Shown: positions 56,501-64,000 of the stretch, piece by piece
Numbering within the stretch: position 1 is the stretch's first letter
Layout of the letters: every line of letters begins with the position of its first letter
DNA from: Liolophura sinensis
Taxonomy: Eukaryota > Mollusca > Polyplacophora > Chitonida > Chitonidae
NCBI RefSeq assembly: GCF_032854445.1
Contig: NC_088299.1
Coordinates: forward strand, 9,853,608-9,917,607
DNA: 64,000 nucleotides
Direction of reading: 5' to 3'
Position numbers and translations under genes: made by a program
Notes under the pieces: generated by a model
What the model saw: the letters and a program-made list of their open reading frames with translations, nothing else
Told to the model about the DNA's origin: nothing
Databases searched by the model: none

Positions 56501-59500
56501 CTGACGCACTACTTCCTTCACCATGGCACGCCCACTTCCAACTACTTCAAGGAACTTAAAAGATATCATGTCATGCACCACTATGTGGATCAGCAGAATG
56601 GTAGGTATCGGTTTATTGGTCATCTCCCTGTGTCTGGGTATTGATTGTGGGGTGGGGGATCATATACTGTAAAGTACGTACTATTCGCTGGAATTTATTT
56701 TTCATGGATTTTCTCCAAAAATATGTTCGCAGGAATTAATTTTCGTGTATTTTGAGAGAATAATGAAGAACAAATCTTAAATTTTCAGAAATATAATATG
56801 GCCGAAATTATTCTAGCACATCAAACAGGTATCATCATGGGTAGCTTTAATTTTCCTACGTTTCCTGCGGTGTCGCTAATCCTCGTGATCTGGATCAGAG
56901 ATTAAAACAATGGGGGATGGATTATCACTACTTAAGAAGATTACTTTCGCACCTACTGTGGCAGTACTCAAATAGGTGTCTTCTTTTCGAATCATTGACG
57001 CCCGATAAAAACACCTAGCAAAGTGACCTGTCACATTTAGAGCAGTTCAACGCAAAACATATGAAATCACCATTATCGACGCCAGTCACTCATTCTTTAT
57101 CAAGTAACACAGTAAGTTTTGACAGCACGTGCTGGTATCTACTTTTCTTTCACTTTACGGGCATAGTGAAGATTGATCAAACTAAAGATGAATGAACTCC
57201 CACTTTGTTTTATACCCACCTAGCCTTAACACCAAGAGTTTGTATATATTCAAACCATAATTTCCATCCCTGCTTTCAAAAAAAATTCATCTGGCCCATC
57301 AGGCTTTATTAGCGCAACTCCCGTCACCCTGACAAAGATTTCACTTCAGTATTACTACTATCTGTAGTACGTGATTCAAAATTGCATATTTTTTTCGCTG
57401 GAATTATTTTTCGTGGTAAATTATTGACCACCAAAGCCGCAAATATTAGTTCCACGCGAAAATTAAGTACTTCACAGTAATGTAGATATACACTCCAGTT
57501 TTTTCTTTGTGGGGGGGGAGGTTCAACCAAGTGATTTGAAGCTTAACCAGGAAGAGTTACAGTTGGAGTTCAAGTTTGTTCATTCTCAAGCAAGATTTTG
57601 GCCTTTCTTGTGACCTGTATGTTTTGGACTTTTTCTGGCTGTTTCAAACGGTTCATTGTGTTGGATTGAAATTTGGTACATGGCTTCACAGTCAAACATT
57701 ACAGGCTGAGTTAGAGTTTCAGGCCTTTTCATCGATTTTTGACAAATTTATGGTCATTTGTCTGTTGTTGCGGACGTCTACGTAACTATATTATTGTGAC
57801 GGCTTAAACCTGTAGCGGACCTGTACTGCAGATAAATTCAGAATGCCCCTTAGCTCGCCGATACTGTGTAGCTTTTGTTATACCCTGAGTGTGGAGTCCA
57901 ATAACAGAGGAAGCTATGTTAAAGTGAAAGACAGCATGTGACTAATGTTTATGTCCATTGAAAGCCAACCATGCAAAGTAACTTAAACGGGTATTAAATA
58001 TTTTTTTCAACCCAGTAAAAGTTTAGTGAAACTTTGTCTTGAAACAGCTTTCGCGCGTCTCTGTTATCAAGATCAACGCGATGTCATGTTTACTCTAGCT
58101 CTCTAACATGGAAGGTATTTTTTTTTTGTATAATAGACTAAGCAGTAGCCTATGGCAGATAAAAGTTGCAGACTTTGGCAATGAAGGCCCTAGTGATAAA
58201 TATAGTTTTCTCAGAAACTGGACAAACTAGAAGAATATTTCTTCAACTACTTGATCTACTATATCATTTACAAAGACCTCCACTGTTTAAATAGCCTAGC
58301 TGCAGATGCACGGCCAGAGTATTCTTTGATCAGATCATAGCCTCCGAAGGGGTTGTGCAGGGGATTTTGACCCTTATTAAATGTTTACAAAATTACAACA
58401 GGATTATTGTACATTTGCAACTAGATTTATGCTCAGTTCTGAAACAAATGGAAATAAATCTAAGCACCACTGGGGCTGATCTAGACATTTGACGGTTGCT
58501 GGATTTTATGCTTCAGCTTTGTAGCGATGGCTTCTAAGATGAAAGCAATGCTGACCTAGTTATCGCAAATGTCCGAGAAAGCACCTCAGCTTGAATACAA
58601 AGCCATCATTTCAATAACATTTACTCTTATTTATTTTATAAAAGAAAACCGAAAACACATCCCTTGTATCCGAGTAAGACGAAGGAGCAAAATTTTAATT
58701 CTTCAGCTGTAATAAATTCAGAGCAAAAAAATGATATCATTAGATTTAATTAATTTTAAGCATTGTCTGGCGAGACAACATCTCCTCATTCCCATAAACT
58801 TTCAACATCCCTAATGAATTTTGCACTGACTGTGCATGGTATTTGTTATTTAGAAACTTCTGACTAAACGCTAAAATGAAGGACAAAAAATGTATTTGGG
58901 GAGATGAGTGTTTTTTGGGCCGAGACGGTATGCAACTGTCTGGGATAATTAAAAAATAATAATAATAAAATATTTGTGACACCATAGTTGAATATTACAC
59001 GGCTTGTGAATCAACTGATTTTATGTCTGTGGTGGTTCGTAAAAGATACAGATGTGTCCCACAACACTTTGTGAAATGGCGCTTCAGCTACACGTAACTA
59101 AATCGTTGGAAATGATCTCAAAATGATGTCTTATGCAGTATTTTTTTGTTATCATATGTCACTTCATGGAGTGAATGGGTAAAGGCTGTGCCATGCCTTA
59201 GGCCGTACAATGATAGCATCGTGTTAGACTGGATAGAATTCTCAAGATGGCTGCTTCGAGACCAGCCATTTGTGCAATATTGTGACTTTGTTCTACATGT
59301 TATTCGGTGAAATCTCATTAAAATAATAAAGTATGATACCTTTTAGAAAGCTTGAGTATCCTGCTTTCGATTGAAATATGTTTAGCCAGGTGCTGTCTAG
59401 TCCTTTAAACAAAACGTTAGGGGTGGGGTCTTTAAAAAATACTGTCGATATTGAGATCAGGGTTTACACACATATAGAGCACAATAACACGAGGGGGGAT

Positions 59501-60079
59501 ATTCCATCGTTGACTCGGTGTATATATTGAATACCATAAATTACTGAATTCCTGACAATAGTGTATTGTGTATTAGAATAAATGTTAAACAAAATGTTAG
59601 GGGTCTTATCTCAAAAAGTACTGCATATATTGAGCTGAAGTTTTACATGCAGAAAAAAAACACAGTGATACAAGGGGGATGTTCCATCACTGATGTTCTT
59701 TGTACATACAGGTATATCTATTACCGTAAATTACCAAATTCATAATTTTAGTACTTAATGTATTGAGCTGAAGTTTTGCATCCATGTGTCTCCTACAGGC
59801 GAGCTATTTGATTCCTTGTTGCCAAATCTAAGTTAATTCAAATGATTATGTACACATTTCTGCAGTTTATTTCACAGTCCTATATTTGTGTGTTAGGAAA
59901 CAGAGCTAACCCCATGAAAACCCCTGTGGCACTGTACCAAGTGTAGACACTTTTCCAGGTATATCAGGTGTACCTTCAATAGTCTTCACATATACTACTT
60001 CTTGTTTGCAGGCTTTGGAATCTCAAGCAAGATTTGGGACTACCCATTTGGAACCATCATTCGTGATAAAGAAGAATAA
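33880..60079 (+). CDS. FA2H: Fatty acid 2-hydroxylase, six-exon gene
   Basis: An ER membrane enzyme that adds the 2-hydroxyl group to fatty acyl chains used for ceramides and other sphingolipids. Exons 33880-34149, 51159-51221, 53583-53832, 54170-54336, 56351-56600 and 60012-60079 join in phase to 355 residues (human 372 from memory). The N-terminal cytochrome b5 domain (about 8-80) has haem-binding HPGG (36-39) and a second histidine in HTSNA (H63). A short polar linker (91-111) leads to the family signature MVDWSKPLMWQV. The fatty-acid-hydroxylase domain carries the di-iron histidine motifs HRWLFH, HGQHH, THYFLHH and YHVMHH, with hydrophobic segments near 155-180, 200-215 and 265-300. The C-terminus GFGISSKIWDYPFGT matches vertebrate FA2H, followed by a short charged tail. 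No catalytic residue appears missing. Confidence 0.96.
37375..37570 (+). repeat. Dispersed repeat (counterpart at 8.9 kb)
   Basis: GAAACTGAAATTACTAAGTG, TACTTTGAACTGTTGCCAAT, AAAGCAGCTTCAGCCGCATA and AAAGGCCACTGGTCTTGG follow the same order as the copy at 8890-9110. Confidence 0.5.
38718..38975. repeat. About 44-bp tandem repeat, 6 units
   Basis: The unit is TGTTGCCCTAGAACAAAATT, CACCTGTGGTTATATTACCT and GACG. The first two units carry CACCCTGTGATTACATTACC instead. Confidence 0.92.
39594..39730 (+). mobile_element. Family 2 SINE, 3' half
   Basis: Contains CTTGCGGATGGTTGTGG, TTAATGCTGGCTGCCGTCGT and TTTCTTGAGTATGGCATAAA, then an AAATAAATA tail. Confidence 0.75.
40925..41250. repeat. Dispersed repeat with internal duplication (counterpart at 59.4 kb)
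   Basis: ATTAAACAAAAGGTTAG, GCATATATTGAGCT, TTAAACAAAATGTTAGGGTG, GAGGATGTTCCTCCTCTGAT and the ATTACCATAATTACCAAATT block recur in the same order at 59375-59790. Within the element the TTAAACAAAA...TTGAGCT block occurs twice. Confidence 0.6.
43590..44160. repeat. Diverged tandem duplication, about 3 units of about 200 bp
   Basis: AAGCTGTGA(C/A), TTCATCCA/TTCACCCA, GCTG(G/T)ACTGGGTAAAATACA and AGGTGAAAT(A/G)AA recur with indels. The similarity is clear between the first two units and partial in the third. Confidence 0.5.
44530..44805. mobile_element. MITE-like element with GGGCCATATCTAGA terminus
   Basis: It begins AGGGCCATATCTAGAAAAAG and ends GGCTCTAGACATGGCCAGG, an inverted terminal repeat of about 14 bases with mismatches. 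The body matches the copy at 6445-6731. A weaker relative (ATGCTTTCTGGGAGTTTATA, TTGCTCTAGATTTGACC) lies at about 41730-41920. Confidence 0.65.
44835..44990. repeat. Fragment of foldback family
   Basis: TTTGAGGGCTTCACAAAAAA, then GCATATGCTTGAGTAAACAC and AGGTTGAAGAATTACAGTAT, match arm and loop sequence of the elements at 22.2 and 10.4 kb. Confidence 0.55.
46247..46346 (+). mobile_element. Family 2 SINE, 3' end
   Basis: Contains the CACCGTAATGCTGGCCGCCG block, then AGTAAAGTATTCTTAAGTAC and a GGTAAATA-type tail. Confidence 0.7.
46912..47016 (+). mobile_element. Family 2 SINE, 3' end
   Basis: GATGGTCGTGGGTTTCTGAG, TCCCACCATAATGCTGGCCG and ATATTCTTGAGTACGGCATA are present; it stops at CTCCGATCAA without a clear AAATA tail. 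Confidence 0.75.
50098..50350. repeat. 39-bp tandem repeat, about 6 units
   Basis: The unit is CATACAACATGTTACACTGT, then ACCACTGTCTGACACACCT. One unit near 50290 is shortened. The unit length, divisible by three, leaves a repetitive frame open, which is not a gene. Confidence 0.92.
50682..50965 (+). mobile_element. Family 2 SINE, full length
   Basis: The head GGGGCCTCCGTGGCTCAGTT, GGTTAGTGCTCTAGCGCAGC and B-box-like GTGAGTTCAAGTC are tRNA-like. The body has CCGGCCGTACGTGGGAAGGT, and the tail is four AAAT units. It lies about 200 bases upstream of FA2H exon 2. Confidence 0.92.
51159..51221 (+). CDS. FA2H: FA2H exon 2, linker (residues 91-111)
   Basis: The acceptor is GTTTATTTGCAG and the donor is GTTAGT. 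The 21 codons encode polar, asparagine-rich sequence (TSTNEEVTNNNDG) between the b5 and hydroxylase domains. It is poorly conserved in the family, so this exon rests on phase and splice sites. Exons 1 and 3 would also be in phase without it, so it could be skipped. Confidence 0.75.
52136..52392 (+). mobile_element. Family 2 SINE, near full length
   Basis: It starts CAGGGCCTCTGTGGCGGAGG, has AATGACCCAGGAGACTCCCA and ends TACGGCATAAAACACCAATC plus AAATA repeats. It lies in FA2H intron 2. Confidence 0.9.
52800..52885. repeat. Fragment of foldback family
   Basis: TTTCTCAACCTTTTCATATT, GAAAGAGCAGCTTTCAGTGC and TTTATGCACATTTATAATTA, then TTTTGGAGACAAAA, match the left arm of the element at 22240. 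Confidence 0.65.
53228..53499 (-). mobile_element. Family 2 SINE, full length, reverse orientation
   Basis: On + it reads TTATTTATTTATTTATTTAA, CGGCGGCCAGCATTATGGTG and GCGCTAGCGC-like sequence, ending CTGAGCCACGGAGGCC. The bases TGCATGATAGGT on both sides (53220-53231 and 53501-53512) look like a target-site duplication. Confidence 0.92.
53524..53558. repeat. (TA)n microsatellite beside FA2H exon 3
   Basis: About 17 TA units within the polypyrimidine/branch-point region of the exon 3 acceptor. Confidence 0.95.
53583..53832 (+). CDS. FA2H: FA2H exon 3, start of hydroxylase domain
   Basis: The acceptor TTTTATCTCAG precedes and the donor GTAAGT follows. It encodes MVDWSKPLMWQV, the EKYFDWVHRPV block and the first hydrophobic region. 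A 35-base TA microsatellite lies only about 25 bases upstream of the acceptor. Confidence 0.96.
54170..54336 (+). CDS. FA2H: FA2H exon 4, first histidine motifs
   Basis: It encodes EYIIHRWLFHL and FHFLMHGQHHK, then the donor GTAAGT. An in-phase AG fifteen bases in (CTAACAG) could serve as an alternative acceptor, dropping five residues. The last 33-45 bases and the donor are the source of the 67-bp tandem array that follows. Confidence 0.94.
54337..55073 (+). repeat. FA2H: 67-bp tandem array copied from FA2H exon 4 end and its splice donor, 11 units
   Basis: Immediately after the exon 4 donor, eleven units of exactly 67 bases follow (737 bases, no indels). Each runs GTAAGTGGCTGATAGCTGTT, CTCAGCTCATACAGTTTCAT, TTCTTCCTGCATGCACAGCA and TCACAAG. 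GTAA donors therefore recur at 54337, 54404, 54471, 54538, 54605, 54672, 54739, 54806, 54873, 54940, 55007 and 55074. The second half of each unit duplicates the coding end of exon 4 (CTCATACAGTTTCATTTCCT...CATCACAAG). Confidence 0.97.
55775..55885 (+). repeat. Dispersed repeat fragment (counterpart at 1.5 kb)
   Basis: GACTTCAGTCCCAAGAGAAA, ATGATATGAAGAACACCCTG and TGGAAGAGGGCTAACAAC match the copy at 1480-1670. In FA2H intron 4. Confidence 0.5.
56351..56600 (+). CDS. FA2H: FA2H exon 5, remaining histidine motifs
   Basis: The acceptor is CTGATTTCAG and the donor is GTAGGT. It encodes RRLVFPPVPAS, a membrane segment, DLTHYFLHHGTP and YHVMHHYVDQQNG, the second half of the di-iron site. Confidence 0.96.
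56601..60011 (+). other. FA2H: FA2H intron 5, 3.4 kb
   Basis: No supported gene. A segment near 56680-56760 (TTCGCTGGAATTTATTTTTC) is echoed in inverted, diverged form near 57390-57480 (CGCTGGAATTATTTTTCGTG ... CCACGCGAAAATTAAGTACT), suggesting a small inverted or duplicated element. The 59.4-kb dispersed repeat is the other recognisable content. Confidence 0.45.
59375..59790. repeat. Dispersed repeat, tandemly duplicated (counterpart at 40.9 kb)
   Basis: Two head-to-tail units: AACAAAACGTTAGGGGTGGG ... GGGGGGATATTCCATCGTTG, then AACAAAATGTTAGGGGTCTT ... GGGGGATGTTCCATCACTGA. Each continues into ATTACCGTAAATTACCAAAT-type sequence. Confidence 0.65.
60012..60079 (+). CDS. FA2H: FA2H exon 6, terminal
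   Basis: The acceptor CTTGTTTGCAG precedes GFGISSKIWDYPFGTIIRDK and a TAA stop at 60077-60079. The FGIS(S/T)K(I/L)WD block is typical of FA2H. Confidence 0.95.
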
Positions 60080-61512
60080 GTTCTGGTGGTGGAGAGGTCA
60101 CCCAGGTGTGAAGTCCAAGTGGTGGAGAGTGTCACACCAATGGCCTGCTATATCTTGTCAACTACACATCTACATATTACAACATCTACCCAACAAATAA
60201 CTCATACATTGTATTTTGGTGTCCAATATTTATGCTGTATTCCATCCAGTCTATAGTAAGTCTCCGTAAATGTTGAAGTTGCTGTTGTTGTAATGATTCG
60301 AATGCTACCATGTAACATCTTAGATGGTTTTTTCATGGGGTATGTTGGATAATTTTTGTTTTAGTTTTAATTGTGAAGTGTTTATTTAGATCTTTAGATC
60401 ATGTATGATAATGATATAAATCTTTATGGTAACAGGGACATGATTTCCTATGGCATATACAGGTCTGATTTCAGTAAGTGAGGGGCAATTTTTTTTTAAT
60501 TGCATCTGAAATATATGTGCAATCGTCAACTTATCGTTTTACATGGTCCTTGTTACTTTTCATTAGATCGTGAAAACTAGGAATTAGAAATCCTAGCTTT
60601 TACTTGGGGGAAATTATACACTGTTTTTATTTCAACCGTCCTTAGCTGAGCTAGGGTTCCCCAGTTTTCTAAATTTGCGGATGGTTCTACGCAGTCGTTC
60701 CAACTGTTTTTTTTTTTTTTTTTTTATGTCCAGCTTACTAAAAAAGACCACATCAAGTATGGGGCACTTATATGTTAGGCACTTGTTTTAACTGCACTTT
60801 TTTCAGTGATTCACTCTAGAGTTGTCATTCTGCAGTCATTGGTTTTTGGTGGAGGTGCGCTAAGTCAGGTACGATTTTCAGTTTCAGTAATAGGTCCGAA
60901 GGCTTCTTAACATTTAACAGTCATCATTTGCGAATATACATTTTAGAGGTATAGCACATGTGTTGATGGCACATGTATTACAAAGAATGTAAACTTATCA
61001 TTTGTAATTGTGTCAACTGTCACATGGATTTTCATATGTGTGTCTGGAACATAGGAAGGTAATTTTAAAGCATGGTTTGCAAAGCTATTGTCTCTGTAGA
61101 AGTTTAAATCACTGCATTAGATTGATTTCCTTTGTATGTTACAACCATCTGGATTCAGTTTAGAAAAATTGCTACGCTGGGCCGATTCTTCAAAAGCTAT
61201 GAAAGTAACTTCTTTTTAGGTCAACTGATTTTGTCAATAGCTATGCCCGCATGAAATGGCTCTTTAAGCTTTGACATTTTTCAGGAGCCTTCTTTACAAT
61301 GCAGTCTCAAGATTTGTTTTTTTGGTGTACGTCTTAACTCTGTGTGGACACGGATTTTACAACCAATGCATCGTCATAGATAAGACGGGCCCCTAAACAC
61401 TGGGTGAAAAACTTTGTAATTTTTGTTTAAACGTCGAAGCCCTTTCTTGGTATTATGTAGTACATGTACTACACGGTGGTAGTTATGGTCGCTTACTTAC
61501 TGTGTGTGTATA

Positions 61513-61564
<52 letters not shown>

Positions 61565-63140
61565 ATGTATATCTTGTACGCCCATATGGTGTATGTTGTA
61601 CATGTCTATAGAGTGGTAGACTCACCAGTACTCATCAGCAGGGTTTTGTTATGATCAGATCATCAGCTGAGCCTTGCCAAATGCTGCTTACTTTCAATTA
61701 AGACCCATGGAAGCCAATAGAAAAATGTTCACCATATTGCCGAAATGAAAAGCGAAATAATAATAATAATAATAATAGGAATGATGATAATAATAATAAA
61801 TAGATCAATGGATTTGCATTTATTGTTTGCATTTATTGCATGTTTCACAAGCAGTGTCAGTTTTTAGTGTCAAAAACACAGTAAGATTTTGGCTGATTTT
61901 TTCCTGGTTTGGCCTGGTTGGTTTGAATAAGGAACGAGATAGGTTGTGATTACCATCGGATAGTTCTGTATTTGTGGAAAAGACTGAAATCCTTGTTCTT
62001 GGTTGAAAATTTTGCAGTCATTGTGGCATATAAAAGGGGGATATAAATTTATGCAACCAAAGACAAAAAAGAAAATGTGTGTTGGACATCAAAATGCTTC
62101 TGGGTTTCTGAGTTGAAACCTAAGCTATATGAACCATAGCTGTGGAGACAAGATAGCTGTGTTTTTGAGGTCAGAATTTGTAATAGGGCATGATGGGAGG
62201 AGCCGCAAGAATGAGAGAGTCCGTAAGCCTAGTGCAATACATATATATATGACAGATTGTGTTTGGTGCTAGCCTGAACACATTTGGGAAGGTGCAAGCA
62301 AATGACATTATTTAAGTTAGTGAGTATTTTGCTCAAGGATACCTGCAAACCTTTGTCATATGTTGTTTAAAATTTTTAGACAAAGAACAACTACATACAT
62401 GTACATATTTGCTTCATTTGACAGGTTAAATTACAGCATGCATATGTTGGTGGTGAGCTGACCATAGCCGGATGAAAATAGTTGATGTATTTTACACACA
62501 TATATACGGTATAGACATCTTGTTGTATGTATGTTATGACAGATTATCATAACTACAAAGTATATTGTTCATATATGCATGTATTATTAAGTTTGAAATA
62601 ATGAAAGTTTGATGAGTTGTAGATCTAACAACAACATTTATCCTTATGTGTGTCTTACAGAAATTAAGAAACAGTTATAGAAGGCTTAATTACATGTAGA
62701 CCTTTTCAGCCTTTGTGAATCGATTTCAGGATGTAAGGGATCAAGACTGTTGCTATCAGCTAATGATAATTTTGGCAATGATATTGTATTTTACAAAGGT
62801 AATGGGTTTCACCTGGCTTGCATCAGAGAGAATATCCTCAATAACAGAACGGGATATGGTTTGAAGGTCAATTCATGTAATACAGATATATTGAATGTAA
62901 CGGTGAAAAATGAAGATGTTAGGTAATATGAATGAATGATCATTCATCCAGATCACCATAGTGATTTTTGTCCAAATATAGTATATATATTGAGCCTTTT
63001 ATTATATTGAATAGAAAATGTTCTGCTAAAATCGCATATAGTATTTACTGAAACAAAGCTGAGCTGTAGTATTCCCTGTACAGTGAAATTCATAATTAAA
63101 TTCCAGTCTGTTGAAAGGTCATGATTGATATATATATGTT
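60080..63140 (+). other. FA2H 3' UTR and downstream flank
   Basis: No gene recognised. An AATAAA at about 61795-61800, inside an AAT microsatellite, is a possible but weak poly(A) signal. A poly-T run lies at about 60707-60725. The rest is AT-rich with TA runs. Confidence 0.4.
61510..61558. repeat. (TA)n microsatellite
   Basis: A long TA run flanked by TGTGTG on the left and ACACAC on the right, so the whole can fold back on itself. Confidence 0.93.
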
Positions 63141-63144
63141 TTTG

Positions 63145-63355
63145 TTACGCAGATTTATTTAATAATTTTCCTCTGTGCGTATTTACCATTTCTCGTGCTA
63201 ATTGTCTAGTGACCATGTGGATTAAGGTTTGGTTAAACTCGTGAACTGTTATCTCTCCGTCCTGTTTTGGAAAATTGTTCATCATGGCATTGAAAACTTT
63301 CTCTGCTTGCAGATGTTTGGTGAATGGGGGCTTCAGTAAGTCCATGTTGTATACA
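63145..63355 (-). CDS. Possible exon, degenerate EF-hand-like (unrecognised gene)
   Basis: On the minus strand an AATGCAG acceptor-like site is followed by a frame reading NVYNMDLLKPPF, LQAEKVFNAMMNNF, PKQDGEITVHEF and NQTLIHMVTRQLAREM, ending in a stop at 63145. QDGEITVHEF resembles the second half of an EF-hand loop (Gly at 6, Ile at 8, Glu at 12), but the usual Asp at positions 1 and 3 are absent, so calcium binding is doubtful. GTAAAT after CGAGAAATG could be a donor; otherwise this is a terminal exon with an overlapping AATAAA. The phrasing looks more protein-like than the neighbouring random frames. No family was recognised. Confidence 0.35.
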
Positions 63356-63469
63356 TTGGTTGCCTGCATTTATCGCTTACTGTGGGTATTGTGTACTAAC
63401 GAATACTTAAACACCTGTATACATAAGAACATTTTTTATACTATTCTTGCGAGAATTAGTTGTGAATTA

Positions 63470-63700
63470 AAGGCATCTGAGGCCAAAAAATCATTAATAT
63501 GAGTTGTTTCAAATGAACAAGGGATGATGTAGCCATCATTTGACGGAAATTTGTAAATGGGACGGCTTCTTGGCCTAAATGTGAACAGATGGGAAAGTTT
63601 GTACACGAGGATACCTGTCACATTACGAACAATACCATGGCCATATGCTAGTACCTCACTTGAATACCTCGGGCGCCCTGTTTGATTAGCTATATATGTG
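63470..63700 (-). CDS. Possible upstream exon of the same unrecognised gene
   Basis: A minus-strand frame with YSSEVLAYGHGIVRNVTGIL, FTFRPRSRPIYKFPSNDG and CSFETTHINDFLASDAF. It lies just upstream, in transcription order, of the EF-hand-like frame and has a fairly complex composition. No domain was recognised, and clean splice junctions to the neighbour could not be fixed. It may be a chance frame. Confidence 0.25.
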
Positions 63701-64000
63701 TACTCGCAGATCATTTGATCAGGTCTTGGTGTACCAGGAGACTGTTATTATTGCTGTTTCATAGATCACTCATCGTTAGGACTTTTGGCTCAAAGAGCTA
63801 TTGCCATCCTGTCATTTACTAGCATCACACACCCAGATAATGCATCTGATGGAGGGAAAAGAGGCTTAGTCTAAGATACTCCAAGCTGCATGTCTTAGCA
63901 TCGCACTTCTGTCCTAATGCATCTGATAACTTAAGGCAGAAATCATGATTAGCTCAGAGACTCCAAACACAAAATACCACTGCTGAGTAACAGTGTTGAA

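Overview
This is a gene-poor stretch of an invertebrate animal nuclear genome. It is AT-rich, has long GT-AG introns, and is full of tRNA-derived SINEs, tandem repeats and small inverted-repeat elements. The protein sequences, the two SINE families (one ending in an AAAT-type tail, one in a CACTCACTC-type tail) and the frequent palindrome TACATGTA suggest a lophotrochozoan, most likely a mollusc. The species cannot be fixed from the sequence alone. A 200-base run of N shows this is a draft assembly.

Layout. (1) 1-9.7 kb, + strand: a complete six-exon TMEM208 (SND2) gene for an ER membrane protein. Its first coding exon is only six bases, and its introns hold SINEs and a dead Tc1-like transposase. 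Its 3' UTR carries a 42-bp minisatellite. (2) 11.2-11.9 kb, + strand: an uninterrupted 235-codon reading frame for a probable tail-anchored protein with a poly(A) signal almost touching its stop codon. (3) 12.4-14.1 kb: 32-bp and 19-bp tandem arrays between convergent genes. (4) 14.8-27.9 kb, - strand: a six-exon gene for a zinc-ribbon protein matching human C18orf21 (reported as RNase MRP subunit RMP24). It includes a 35-nt microexon, and one intron holds 3.2 kb of a 73-bp satellite. (5) 28.3-31.8 kb: a 56-bp satellite interrupted by the assembly gap. (6) 33.9-60.1 kb, + strand: a complete six-exon fatty acid 2-hydroxylase gene (FA2H). Intron 1 is 17 kb long. Intron 4 begins with eleven exact-length 67-bp duplications of the end of exon 4 and its splice donor. 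(7) 60.1-64 kb: FA2H 3' flank, then two possible minus-strand exons of an unrecognised gene, one with a degenerate EF-hand-like loop.

The genes do not form a pathway: they cover ER protein targeting, RNA processing and sphingolipid 2-hydroxylation. FA2H and the C18orf21 homologue are divergent; the C18orf21 homologue and the 11.2-kb gene are convergent. The exon models for the three recognised genes were built by hand. Each joins in phase with canonical GT/AG boundaries and gives 166, 304 and 355 residues, close to TMEM208 and FA2H family lengths and longer than human C18orf21. The most unusual item is the FA2H exon-end and donor array, which sits exactly on a histidine motif of the di-iron active site.
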